DNA of 64,000 nt from Lates calcarifer. Its lineage: Eukaryota; Chordata; Actinopteri; Centropomidae. The first letter of the stretch is position 1, and each line of letters opens with the position of its first letter. This document shows positions 1 to 11,936 of the stretch, in pieces. The position numbers were made by a program, and so were the translations under genes. The notes under the pieces are model-generated. The model saw only the letters and a program-made list of their open reading frames with translations, was not told the origin of the DNA and did not search any database. The stretch is taken from the NCBI RefSeq assembly GCF_001640805.2, contig NC_066856.1:19097212-19161211 (forward strand). Direction: 5' to 3'.

Positions 1-377
1 GACGGCCTCCTGCGGTAAAACTCCTCTTCGTCTGGGTGACGCTGATGCCCAAACTGACGGTCATCTGGGAAAGGGGGGGATCTTCTCCGGCCTTCTGGGT
101 ACACGTCTTCCCTGAAGTAGTCCCAGTGTTCTTCAGGATCCTCCCTGAGGTGGCGACTCCTGTCCGGCGGATTCCCATCCAGTTCTGCAATGACTTTATA
201 AGGATCAAAGTCTGGTTCCTCCCATGGGAACCTCCTGAAACAGCAGATCACATCACATTACTCAAAAGGAAAAAATCAAAGTGAACGACCGCAAATCATC
301 ATTTCTGAGTTTAAATACAAGAAATAACGGCTACGTATTTACCTGTAGCGTGGAGATCGTGACCGTGGTCTCGACAT
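1..377 (-). CDS. bclaf3: 5' end of an RS-rich nuclear protein gene, candidate BCLAF3 (partial, runs off the window)
   Basis: Two coding exons are visible. The first (377 down to 343) starts at ATG and encodes MSRPRSRSPRYR, with the last codon split by a good GTAAAT donor. The second (234 down to the window edge) follows a TGTTTCAG acceptor, keeps the frame, and encodes an acidic, Arg/Pro-rich stretch beginning RRFPWEEPDFDPYKVIAELD. Human BCLAF3 also begins with a short exon coding an M-x-R-S-R-S-R-S-P-R motif, and BCLAF3 lies next to MAP7D2 in human, so position and N-terminus agree. BCLAF1/THRAP3-family proteins act in the nucleus in RNA processing and transcription; the BCLAF3 role is poorly defined. 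The body of the second exon is not clearly similar to anything I recall, so the name rests mainly on synteny. Another RS-rich splicing-type protein is possible. The rest of the gene lies left of the window. Confidence 0.45.
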
Positions 378-1052
378 TTTGTCAACCTTCAAAAAGAGGA
401 GAAGTTTTTATTAAGATTAACACAGCTGGGAAAATATACCAGGCCAGAGAGCAGACACTTATTATCAAGGAGAAACGTCCTTCTTACAGAGAATGACGAT
501 AAAATAACAAGAGAAGTGTCACTTCTATTCACCCTAATATTTCTGTGTTATTTCTTTAAGCCTGTTTTAATTAATGTATCTAGTGTATTAGTGTATTCAT
601 GTATCTGAACAATCAAAGCAGAATACCGTTTGTTTTTAAAGAATGACAACAAGTCTTGTTTCTGACAGGGTTTGCAAAGTTAGATTCAAGACTGTTACAG
701 ACATTTTAACACCACATTTAATACGATTATAATATATTATATATGATTCACACACACCAGTAGTAATAATAAGGCCAAGTGCATTTCTTTTAAATTGAAA
801 TCAGCACCGGTCCACTGTGTATAACAACACTATCATTAATTAATCATTAAACATGACCTGGATGGGCAGCAGCAAATGGGTTTATGAATGGATGTGTCAG
901 TTTATAAAAAGATAATAAATTGAGACATTAATTATAAATACAAGGAAAAAGACAGTTCCAGACACTTTTTGCTTAAAGCAAAAACAACAACACTTCACTG
1001 GTAATCTCCTGTTTGCTATTAAAGCTAAGCTAACGTTACGCAGTTGACTCAC
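378..1052 (-). other. 5' intron of the candidate bclaf3 gene
   Basis: AT-rich, non-coding. It separates the first coding exon from a probable untranslated first exon whose donor (GAGG followed by GTGAGT on the minus strand) ends at 1053. The only distinct content is a ~50-bp fragment at 839-888 that recurs at 28853-28905. Confidence 0.4.
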
Positions 1053-1330
1053 CCTCGTCCACAACACACGCCGGGCTACCGCGGCTAACGTTAGCTAACG
1101 TTAGCTAAAGCGAGCACAAACACACAAAAACACCTAAATATAACGGTTCGTAATGATAGAATATAACGCCATGTATTAACAAATATAACCTAACCCTAGC
1201 TAAACGCGTCGTATTTCCCACTGAAGTCAGAAAATGGCTGTGTGGACATTAACTTCGCTGCGTTGCACAAACCGCCAAACACAGCGAGAGAAGCGCTTCC
1301 GCCACGGTCTTTTCACAATAAAAGCACCGC
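1053..1330 (-). promoter_or_regulatory. Probable promoter and untranslated first exon of candidate bclaf3
   Basis: CpG content rises sharply compared with the AT-rich flanks. A minus-strand splice donor consensus sits at the left edge, which would join a 5' UTR exon to the ATG exon at 377. The block holds a tandem palindromic motif built from GCTAACGTTAGC near 1083-1108. The start site itself cannot be placed from sequence. Confidence 0.4.
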
Positions 1331-3004
1331 GTGTCTAAATCCACAACAAATCAAACAGACTGTTTATACAAATATTTATGTACAGACTGTGCTCTCTTAC
1401 AACAAATGAAAAGTATTAATAGCATAAAATAAGAATGCGCAAGTATAATCAGCAACATGCTTGAATTACTAAAGTAAAAGTGCTCATTATTATAAGAATA
1501 TGAAAAATTCTACCATAATATTTTAATTTAATTTAGAGCATCTGTACAGTTTTTGTGTTGTAACTTTTCATCATCAACAATAGTACTCAACTAATGTGAA
1601 GTCTGACATAGTCTCAAGTACTCATTCTGCAGCTCTGTGAACAATGATGTGACATGAAGCATTAATTAGTTTTCTTATGTTGAGCTTATAGGCCTTGAAA
1701 ATTTTGAGTGTTTAGTAAGTTAAAATTATGATGCAACTCAATTTTTTTTTTAACTTACTATTCGTGTTTTTATTGTCATTCGTTTTCTTTTTGTTTTCCT
1801 AGTAGAAAAGGGAATGTGTATTATTTCTAGTGTTGAATTTTATAAAAAATATTAATTCTAAAGCTCAAGAAGGAGTCTAAATTGTAGATGGTGTACTTTT
1901 CTTTTTTCTTCTGTTTTATTTTTTTGATGATAATATCTTGCTTTTACCATCCAGGTGTTGGCTCGTCGAATGTTTTATTTTGAAGGTTGGAGGGCTAAAC
2001 AGGAAGTTGTGTTCTGGTCTTAATAGCACATTTTATTATCTCCAGGATCAGACAGGTAAAAACTCACTCCAGTTTTTGCAGATCAGTTTTAATTTCAGTG
2101 CAGCATAAAGTCAATACACAGTGAGATATAATGAGAAATAAAAGTGGCTGCATTAAGCCCTACACTAGATTTGTCATTTCATACATCACTTGTTATGAAT
2201 GTCAAAGACTAAACATCTCATACAGACTCTGAATCTTTCATCTCACTTCAGTTTGTCACCAGAGGTGTCTGTTTCTCATTATTATACATTTGTTTATTTA
2301 TCCAGCTCACTGACACAAATGGCTTGATGAAGTTTATTGTTCTTTTTCAGCAGTTTTCCATGCACCACATCTACAATGATATATTCCACCAAGCTGCAGT
2401 GTCACAGAGTTTAAGTAATATTAGGATAAACATTATGTCCTTTATTTTTACGTCATATACAGGGGGACCCAGGAGACCCTCTTCTAATGAGTTTCAGCAG
2501 AATCTGGAAGCCGACAGGAGCGTGAAAACGTTAAAAAAAAAAAAAACAAACAAAGCGCTGAGGGTTGCAGCAGTGACGGGGAAAACCCCTTTTCCACAAC
2601 AGGAAACTCTATTTGCACCTGGACCCAATGTTGATTCCTCGCTCCTCTAAAAACATCCCAGTGACAAAGATCACACTCTCACCACCACCACCATCTTTCT
2701 TTGGAGTAAAAATTAAAACTAATGTTATCGTTGAGTCCTCAGTATTATTTCTGGAAAATGTGAAGGTTTATAATGGAATAAAGAAGGTTTACATTCAACA
2801 ATTACACACATACTGCACATGTTGTATTTTTAAGGCTGATTCTTAAATTATTTGACTGTTTTTGGCCAAAAAGCTCAGTAAATGAATTTTAAAAACGGAA
2901 GGATTTTAGTATTTTGCACCACACTGACAAACCAGGGGCAAGACTAATGTGGGGAAATCAAATACACAATAATATAAATGAAAAGCTGAATAAGTAGAAT
3001 GTGT

Positions 3005-3330
3005 TTTTTCCTTAAATACTCAAACAATTGCACACAGTTTGGTTGGTGGCTCACTGAGAATTCTTCACCAGAATAATATAGCTGGCACCAGACTGTGCTG
3101 TAGGGAAAGCAAAAGTACAGCCGAATAAATAAAAGCCAATTTTTCTTAAATACTCAGAAATATGAAGGGAGTTTGGTTAGTGACTCGTCAAGTATTCTCC
3201 ACCAGAATAACATACCCAGCACTGAATTGTAATGGAGGCAGAAAAAAATCTGCAAACATCTTTAACTGGATGAATAAAAGGTGATTTTTCTTAAATACTC
3301 AAAAAAATGCTCAGAGTTTGGTTGGTGGTT
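3005..3330. repeat. Degenerate three-unit tandem repeat, period about 134-145 bp
   Basis: The string CTTAAATACTCA recurs at 3011, 3145 and 3290. Each copy is followed by a similar run containing GTTTGGTTGGTGG or GTTTGGTTAGTGA. The first two units also share CACCAGAATAA. Spacing is 134 then 145 bases, so the units have diverged by indels. It does not look like a microsatellite. Confidence 0.7.
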
Positions 3331-4825
3331 GCACTAAGGTGGATGTGGTTCTGCTGGGGGAATGTAGACTTTTTACGTCAGTGTTTCTAAAATCCTGGCT
3401 ATGGCCCTGATCACCCAGGGATCAGTTCTGGGGCCCCTGAGGTGTCTGTGGCCCCAGGACTGTAATCCAACCTTGCTTTCACGTAACTGCTTCCCGGGTA
3501 TTTTAGTGGAAAAGGGCCTTTAAATGGCAAAAAGTGCACATGCTGGATGGGTGAAGCACAGAGGACGGGACGCTGACTGCACAGAGGTTTAAGGCCTCAG
3601 AGGTGATGAGCTGCGAGGTGGTGACGCTGTTTAACACCAGAGTCTGTTCTGAATCGGTGAGGTATATTTTAGTCGGGGGAGAATGAGCTGAGGTGGAGAT
3701 GTAAGCGTCTTCAGAGCAGTGAAACACACAACTACTGTTAAGTGCACACTATAAACTGCAGCTTGCGTGGTTACAGTCAGTGCCAGACAAACACACAACA
3801 CACTGTGTCAATATTTTCCTGACCTGCAGATAAAAATACAGGACATTTTGTATTTTTTTTGTACCCTTTACCCCCCTATGTTTGCGTCAAATCCTTGCTG
3901 TGGATTGTTGCTGGTCCACAAAACGTCCATCAATTAAGTGACGAGCAGCAGAGAAACCAAAGCTATAGGCTCTACGTGTTTAACGGGGCGACAGCAGGGG
4001 GTTATAATATCAGTCGGTGGTTTTCTCCAGCATCAGGATGACAGGAAATCTACAGCAGACTGGGTTTTACAGAAGTGGGAGTCGCTGTCGGCAGAAGAGC
4101 AGGTCAGCGGTGAGATAAACACACAGTAACCATCAGAAACACTGACGAGAAAGAGAGAAACTCCCACACACTGTTGGAGTACAAAGCTACGACCACGGCC
4201 ATAAAACAGCTCGACTAGCTAGTCCTCACTGAAGATGCTACACAGGATTCACACGACAGCGTCCGTTTTACAGCCTCCCTCCAGATAAACTGCTACAGAG
4301 CCGCTCCCTGTCCCTACGACGACGGACTCCACCGCCCAGTCACACCTATTTACAGAGTTTTACAAAAGCAGGGGTGAGAGATTAAAGCGGATGATGCTCG
4401 AGTGATATTTGGTGGCAGTGCAGCTGAGCAATATTGGCTTCAACAGACGTCTTAAATGAATTCACGTGTGTAATCTGTAAATGAATCGATGGATGAATGA
4501 GAGTGGATTAAACTGCAGATTTTAGCTGCGTCAATCCTCAAAGTTTTAGATAAATAAACCTGACTATGAACTTACATTTACAGTCATTTCACCTCCCTAA
4601 ACTTCACCCCTTCATATGACAAATGACTGATTTTACTATCATAAATATGCTTCACATTATTTGCATGATTTTGCCAAACTCTGTTGTGTTTCTACGAGTC
4701 AAAATTGCCCATTTGCGCTGCCTGAAAATGTGGCCAGAAGCGTAACAGTAATGCGTGTGTGTGGTTTGGTAATACAGGTGAGAAATCAGGTGTTCAGCTG
4801 TTGTTCCTTGTGGAAATGATGATTG

Positions 4826-4853
4826 TTGTAGTTGTAGTTGTAGTTGTAGTTGC
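4826..4853. repeat. GTAGTT hexanucleotide repeat
   Basis: Short perfect run of TTGTAG/GTAGTT units in the probable map7d2 3' UTR region. Confidence 0.7.
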
Positions 4854-4958
4854 AGACGGAGGTGATGGTCTCTTGGTCTGTTTCTCCTGGTTCCTGTTTC
4901 TACTGAACCTGCCAGCTCCTGGAAAAGGTCCTGGAAGAGACAAAGAAAACAAAGCACT

Positions 4959-4968
4959 TTTATTTATT
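4959..4968 (-). terminator. Candidate polyadenylation signals for map7d2
   Basis: Two overlapping AATAAA hexamers on the minus strand, about 400 bases past the map7d2 stop codon. This is the nearest good pair, but a longer 3' UTR cannot be excluded. Confidence 0.35.
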
Positions 4969-5379
4969 TTAAGATTAATATAAATAATAATAAATAACTT
5001 CAGTTTTGATATTTCAGTTTTTTCCAGGTGTTATATTTTGTCTGTTTTAGTGCTGTTGTGGTTTTACAGGAGGTTATATGTTGTTAAATTCTATTCTGAT
5101 TGAAACTATCTGAATATTTGTTCGTACATTTTCTGTTAAGGCAGCAGAAAACTGCACCTTGCAACCTTGAACCTTTTCAAAATGGCAGCTTCAAATGAAG
5201 GGGAACTCCATCTATTTAGTATTGTACTTTCATAAAATTGTGGGTCAAAACAAAGAAAGAAATGTAAAAACTGAAGCAGCAGAAGTTGAGATAACTTCCA
5301 TATGGGTCACGCTTGGAAAATACTGCATCCTACAATTCCCACAATGCAACTGCTCTGATGGGTACTGTTCTCTACCTGG

Positions 5380-8300
5380 CTACTGGACGTCCAGTTTGCT
5401 CGGCCCGACGCTGTGGATGAGCTGGGTGGACTCAGAGGCGGCGCTGTACGCTTGGATCAGCAGGTTCTTGTTGAGGTCTCCGACCCCGCTGCCGGCCTGC
5501 AGCTTCGGGTAGGGGGGCGTCTCCGCGCCCTGTCTCTGCTGTCCTGGGCCCGGGGCGTCCAGGTCCATCAGGTGCTCCAGAGGGCAGCCGTCCGTTCCCT
5601 CGGTGACGGGCGAAAACTCCTGAGCGCTCGCCTGCTCCTCCCTGGACACTGGACTGATGGAGACAGATGGAGAACTTAAAGAACAACGATGACAGAGACA
5701 CAATATTTATATTGATTAGCACTTTTCAAAACACAGCTGCAGTGTTAAATCAGAACTTGTAGAGTCAGATCTGGAAGAAAGCAGCCTCTGTACTTGACCC
5801 AGGGCTGGAATAATAAGTAATCGATTACTTTAATAATCAGCTAAACCAGTGAATTTAGGGGTTTTGGACCACTGATCAGATAAAAAACTATTTGAAAGCA
5901 TCAGTTTTGGTGTTAGGAAACTATAAGGAGCATTTTTAGCTTCTGTTAGACCAAACAAATGATCAATAAATCAAGAAAATGATCAGAAAATGAATCAAAA
6001 TGATCATTAGTTGCAGCAATAAGTCTTTCTTCCTTCATTTGAGGCACTTTATATAAAATAGTGGCTGTTTGGATGAGCAGAGTTAACACGGGATGACAAT
6101 GAGATGTAAAAACTGGAAAGAAGAAGCCAGAAAGGCTGATTGGTATGTGGAGAGTCACCTCAGTGCAGACAAAACTTGGCACAGAAACTAAAACCAAAGA
6201 GAACCGACACACAAGCAGTATGAAAAAGAACCTGTCAATGTTATATTTTAAAAAAATCAATCTGAAACTGAGCGTGAAGTTCTGCAGCGTTACCAGAGTC
6301 ATGGACGGATGAGGACTTCTGAGAGTCATGTGGACAGTTAACAGAGTCTGAGAGAGACAAACAAAGACGTCTCACCTGACGTCCATGGACTGGACTCCGT
6401 CAGACAGCTCGTCCACGCAGCTCTTATTCTCCAGGGGTCCCAGCATGATGATGGGGGCTTCAGCAGGGAGTCGGGATGTCTTCCTCCAAAGTGACTGGAG
6501 CCTCAGGCTCTCGTGTCAGACGCTGCAAAAACACAGACATGAAACACAACTTTCTGCTTTAATGTTCCAGTTAATGGAAATATGAAGCTCGTGGGAGCTC
6601 ACTGTTCTGTTGAGACGTTTCTTTCTAGATAATATGTTGGACAGATTTTCTGATGTGCAGGGATTAGACGGCCTGTGCTGATGAAACAGTAAGGTACAAT
6701 AAGCCACTTCAGGTCAGAGAGTTCAGCAAAACGCTGCAGTGTTCTCAGGGTTGGTGTTACTGCCAATAACCATCAGGAGGCACTGTCCCGCTGCCTGTCT
6801 AACACTGCTGAGTCACACTGCAGCTGAGACCGAATCTCATTCAATTTCTTTAAAAACTGATTGTGCTGGAGAAACTAAAAAAACAACAGGGGCTGTAAAA
6901 AACTATATTTTGCACCCACATAAAAAAGTGAAACTAAAGAGGAGACACGGTGAAGAGCAAGTCATGAAAGGAGTCAAAGAAGAACAGAAGTAAAAGACTA
7001 AATTTAAATTGTGCTGGTGCAGATAATGAAGCCATGAGGGAGATGAGGGCATGAGTGTGGAAGTGTGTGGGAGTTGTATTAAAGGATGTATTTAACATTC
7101 ACCTGAGGCGACAGATGGAGGCTCCACCTCACTCTTCCTTGTTCTTTTCATAATCTCCTCAATTCTCTGTTAAAACACATGAAACACAAATCGAAAACAA
7201 CTTCCATTTAGTGCCTTCTCTGGAGCTTTGGTCAGGTTATGATCTTCACCTGCAGTCGTCATAAAACTGGAGATTGGAAAGTTTCTTTTCAAGACAACAA
7301 GGCAAAAATCAATCTGCTGATGAAGATCATGATGTGAGGAAAGCTCCAGAACATCTGCCGACTGCGGTTAGTGAGATTTATTAGAAGTAGCTGTGTTATT
7401 ACTTTATGTCAGACACTTAGAGACAGCCACTGATTCATTTAGAAGTGGTCTGTAATTTATAAATCAGATCTCTGTGGCACCTTCTTCCTCTGCAGTCGCT
7501 CCTGCTCCTCCTGGATGTGCAGCAGCTCTCTCTCCTGCCTCTTCCTCTCAGCTTCTTTCTGGGCTCGCAGGAAGGCCTCCTCCCTCTGAAAAACATCCAC
7601 AATCATTCACTTTTTCCCTCCATAACCACACTCAGGGTTTCTGCAGGCGTCACAGAGTTATTAAAAATCAGTTATTCGCTGTTTAATTCAAGTAACATGC
7701 CAAACATTTTGTGGCTCCAGCTCCTCAAATGTGAGTTTGTTGCTTTTTATTAAAAATATTTAAGAGCTGAGTTTTGTTGTTGCAAAAGTGAAAAATGAAA
7801 TTAAAGCTCATGAGGAATGATTTAGAATTTTGTATCACCTCTCTGTCCAGCTGATCCTGCATGTCCTTCCATCTCTGCTCCTTCTGTCGTCTCTCCTCCT
7901 CCTCCCTGTTCCTCCTCTCCTCCTCCCTCCTCACCCTCTCCTCCTCGGCCTGCCGTGCGGCTCTCTCCTGCCGCTCTCTCGCCTCCTGCTGCCTCCTCTG
8001 CTCCTCCTCAGCCCTCAGCCTGAGGGAACACACGATGGTTTGAACCAGGAAATAGTCATCTCTGACATTTTCCAGCAGTTCCAGTGAACACACACACACC
8101 TCTCCTCCTCCTGCCGTTGTCTCTCCTCCTGCTCCTTCTGTATTCGGGCCAGACGTCGTCTCTCTGCCAGCAGCCTGGACGCCTCCTCAGCATCCGTCGT
8201 CCCACCAACACTCCTGCCTGTGGGTGTTCCTGGAGACTCTGTGTGAGGAGAGGGAGGAGGCGTTGCAGTACGAGCGATCAGATAAACGTTGTGTTCATGT

Positions 8301-11300
8301 GCTGTAAAGGCCTTTACCTGCGGTCAGTTCTCTGCTGGTGGATTTGGGGATCTTCTTCTCTGAAGTTTCAGATTTGGTTGATTTCCTCTCCAGGGTGCTG
8401 TGACCTTTGACCTCAGTGTGACCCCTGTCGTCGGCGCCGGGGGTGGTGGCTCTCTGCCTGAGCGGGGAGGGGGGGTACTGTCCGGGAGAGCAGGGAGACT
8501 GGGCGCGACTCCTGGTCGACCTCACCCTGGAAACACACACATCACGGTCACAGGTCTTCCAGGTGAGGGGTAGGTGTGTGTGCGGAGGGGGTGTGTGTGT
8601 GTTTCATACCGTTTCGGTGTGGCCGGGCCTTTACTGTTGGCCCTGAAGGAAGCACTGCGGACCGGTGTGTTTGGAGTCTCCCCCTGCAAATCAGACTGAA
8701 AATAATACTTCAGTGCAGAAGTCAGCATTAAGCACTAAATCTGTTTAAAGCAGCAAAGTTCAAGGAGGTCAGTTAAAGACGTTGTGCATAGTAAGTGCTA
8801 ATTCAGCTTGGGTTTCTCTGTCCGTGAAGGGAAGCCCACCAGACAGGCACTGCAGCAGTTGAGGCGAATGTATAGAAATATATTTCTTTTATATATTTAT
8901 TGCAGTGTAAGATCCAGGCTGTAACACTATATAGGAATATACCACTGAGAATGACTAATGCTTGAAGATGCTTGGTGCAGCTTTCTGACTCATTCACTCA
9001 CTACAACATTAATTTTTAAACACAGGAGTGTACAGGACAGTACAGTTAAGTAAGTACTGCTCACTGAGAGGCCTGACAGCTGCAGAAGAACCTGACACGA
9101 CAACGAGATCTTGTCAAACTGATCCATTGCTTCTGCATCTTTCTGGCCTGGCAAGAATTATATTCCTGTTTTGGTTGAGTGTAAGAAGAGGAATTGGATA
9201 TTTGTAAGTGTTACAGTTAAGATTTAATCCAGTTCTTATGTTCCAACATATTTAGGGAGTTTTGTGTTTTTTCCTCACAAGATCCTGTAATAGAAAGTGA
9301 GGCGGAAAATAAAGAGAAAAGCCAAATAAGCTGCAGGTTATAAACAGCCGACAAGAAGAATAATGAGCCTCAGCTATAACATATAACTTCCCCTGATCCC
9401 CTGCAGCCTGGTTTTCTCTTCTGTATTCTGATGAAACAATAAAAAAAACCTCTTGGGATTTCTAAGTGAGTGTCAGCATCTACGTTGAAACTTGCTGGTT
9501 AAACAGATGGTGGAAGGAATAAAAACAAATAATTTCCATATGTTTATCTTCTTTACAGAAGCCGACAAAGTTCTTGACTGAAGCAGTGGTATTCTCTTTC
9601 CAAAAGGGATTAAAAGATGTACTGTACAGATATACTGTATGTGGAGAAAGTCTCTTGTGTTTACAGTTCTACACGTTTTGAATCTGCAGGAATGTGAGCA
9701 CCTCAGTCATAATGAGGCTGTGAGTGTGAGGTCTGACCGTGGGTGTTTTGGCTTTGGACGTCTCTTCGGGGAATCCAGCGATGCTCCTGCGGTTGGAGGA
9801 ACTTCTGTACGGTCTGTGGTTGTTGGGGGAAGCTGTTCGATGGGACACAAAAGACACTGATGGGTCACAGACACACACACGCACACAGATGGAAGAGAAA
9901 AATCCACACAAAAACACAAATGTAGACATCGATGTGTTGACACAGAGAAATTAGGAACTCCCGTCAGTGAAGGAGACAGACTTGTTCCTGAAATCCTAAA
10001 CCCAAAGAAACATTTCACATTAGAATTGAATGCTTTTCGTATTTGAAATCTGTGAAATCTGTTCGCACAAAATCAGCATACCGTGCAAAAATGTTCATTT
10101 GTCCTTTAAGTAATATTTGCATAAACCAAATCAATAAATCTGCCAGTGGAATTTGATTATTTCAACCTGTTTTTAATTTAAAAAATACTCTGTTCAGCAG
10201 AGGAAAAATTAGACTTTGTGTGGAGGTGAAGTACAGGGGAGCAGGGAAAAATACTTCAACAATAATGAGATTTTGCACCTACTTTCACATCTAATGCAAA
10301 CAGAGAAAGATGTTTATTTACTGATTGTATTTTTGGGTGGATTCGATCCATTATGTTCAGTATGTCCCCTTATCCTGTGCAGGCGAATATCCCTGAACAG
10401 TGTCTCCTTACTTTCCAGCTGCCAAAACCCATGACAGAGGAAGAGGTGCTTATTTACTCTGCTGGAGGATGTTGAAGCCTTATTATGCAGCCTGAGAGGA
10501 GCACTGCAGGCACTACTCAGAGCTGAAATAACCGTCTTCTTCCTGCATTGATTTTGGTTAAAAAAATCATTGAGTCGTAGTTTTAGTTACAGTTAAAATT
10601 CTCCTAAAAAGATCTAAGATCGGAGCATGAAATGAGTGAAGTTCTTTGCTCTTTGTGGTAAAGAGGCAAAAATGATCTGTCATTAAGTATCAGGTTCAGT
10701 ATCATTCAACGTAGAGTATGTTAAGGTTTTGTGCAGCATGGCCTTCAACCCATTCTGCACCTACAGCTTTTATAAAACATTCATGAGTACGATCTGAGTG
10801 TGAACTATCTTTCTCACCTCTCTCTGGTGAGTGGAGAGCAGCTGAAGAGTTGGAGAGCTGTTTGTTCAGTGGTGGATCCATGGCGGGCGGAGACAGGAAG
10901 TCAACGACTGATTTAAAAAAAACACAATCACAAATCAGCCACACAGACACATACATGACTGTAAATCAAAGTACAGGCTGCTGCGGCTGATGGAAATGTC
11001 ACGGATAGGTTCAATAAACGTCCCGATCCCAAAACAAACACACATCACACGACAAACACAAAACTGCCAGCTCACACAGAAAATAATCCTGCTGATCGAT
11101 GAGCCGTGCAGGCCACTGAATGAATTAACCTTGGTGATGTAAGACAGGAGTGAAGCAGCAGAGAGCTGAGACCGTCTGCAACCTGCTTCATCATGAAATG
11201 GAGGAGAATGACACAGAGATGCAGATGATGCAGTCCCATGAAACTGAGAGGAAGATGTTTCACAGGGCACCTGAAGGCACCGCGACGACATTCAGAGAGG

Positions 11301-11875
11301 AGGAGGAGAAAATGAGCCTCGAAACCAATCAGGATATGTTCATGCATGGTGGAACTTTACAACTGACAACAACCAGATTAGTTTGATAGTTTGATTCGAG
11401 GGGAACGTCGCCAGAGTCAGCCTCGTAGTTCCATGTTTATCTGTTCTCCCTGTCCCGGTCTGAACTCGTTTTCCCCTCTGATGAACTTCTCTGCACCCGT
11501 CCTGCATTCACACTGCAGGCAGTTAAACTGTAATATTATAAAACAACTCTCTTATGTTTCAGCACAAACTGGGGATCAAGTTATTACTTTAAAACAGAAT
11601 AAAAACGTGTCATTTCTCAGTGAGATTTCCCTCAGGTTTTGAGCTAAAATGCAGCGGCAGTTCAGCTCAGCTCAGCACAGCAGCTGCATCTGTAATATGG
11701 GACAGGGATGATTGGAAATGTCTGGTGGATGGTGTGTGTCTGTGTGTGTGTGTGTGTGCATAAGTCCATGTGTTTGTGTGAGAGTGTGTTTCGATCTGAT
11801 TGCTCTTGCCTGTGTGTAGGTGGGGTCTAATAAGTTTCACAGATAGCTACAGGCTGAATGTCTGGTATGATGCAT

Positions 11876-11936
<61 letters not shown>

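Larger units (their letters stand above)
1331..5379. other. Spacer between bclaf3 and map7d2, including the map7d2 3' UTR
   Basis: I find no gene with coding character here. The right part is the map7d2 3' UTR; two overlapping minus-strand AATAAA signals lie at 4959-4968, about 400 bases beyond the stop codon. The left part is AT-rich. It contains a three-unit tandem repeat (about 3005-3330), a GTAGTT hexanucleotide run (about 4826-4853), and a homopolymer A run near 2532. Confidence 0.5.
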
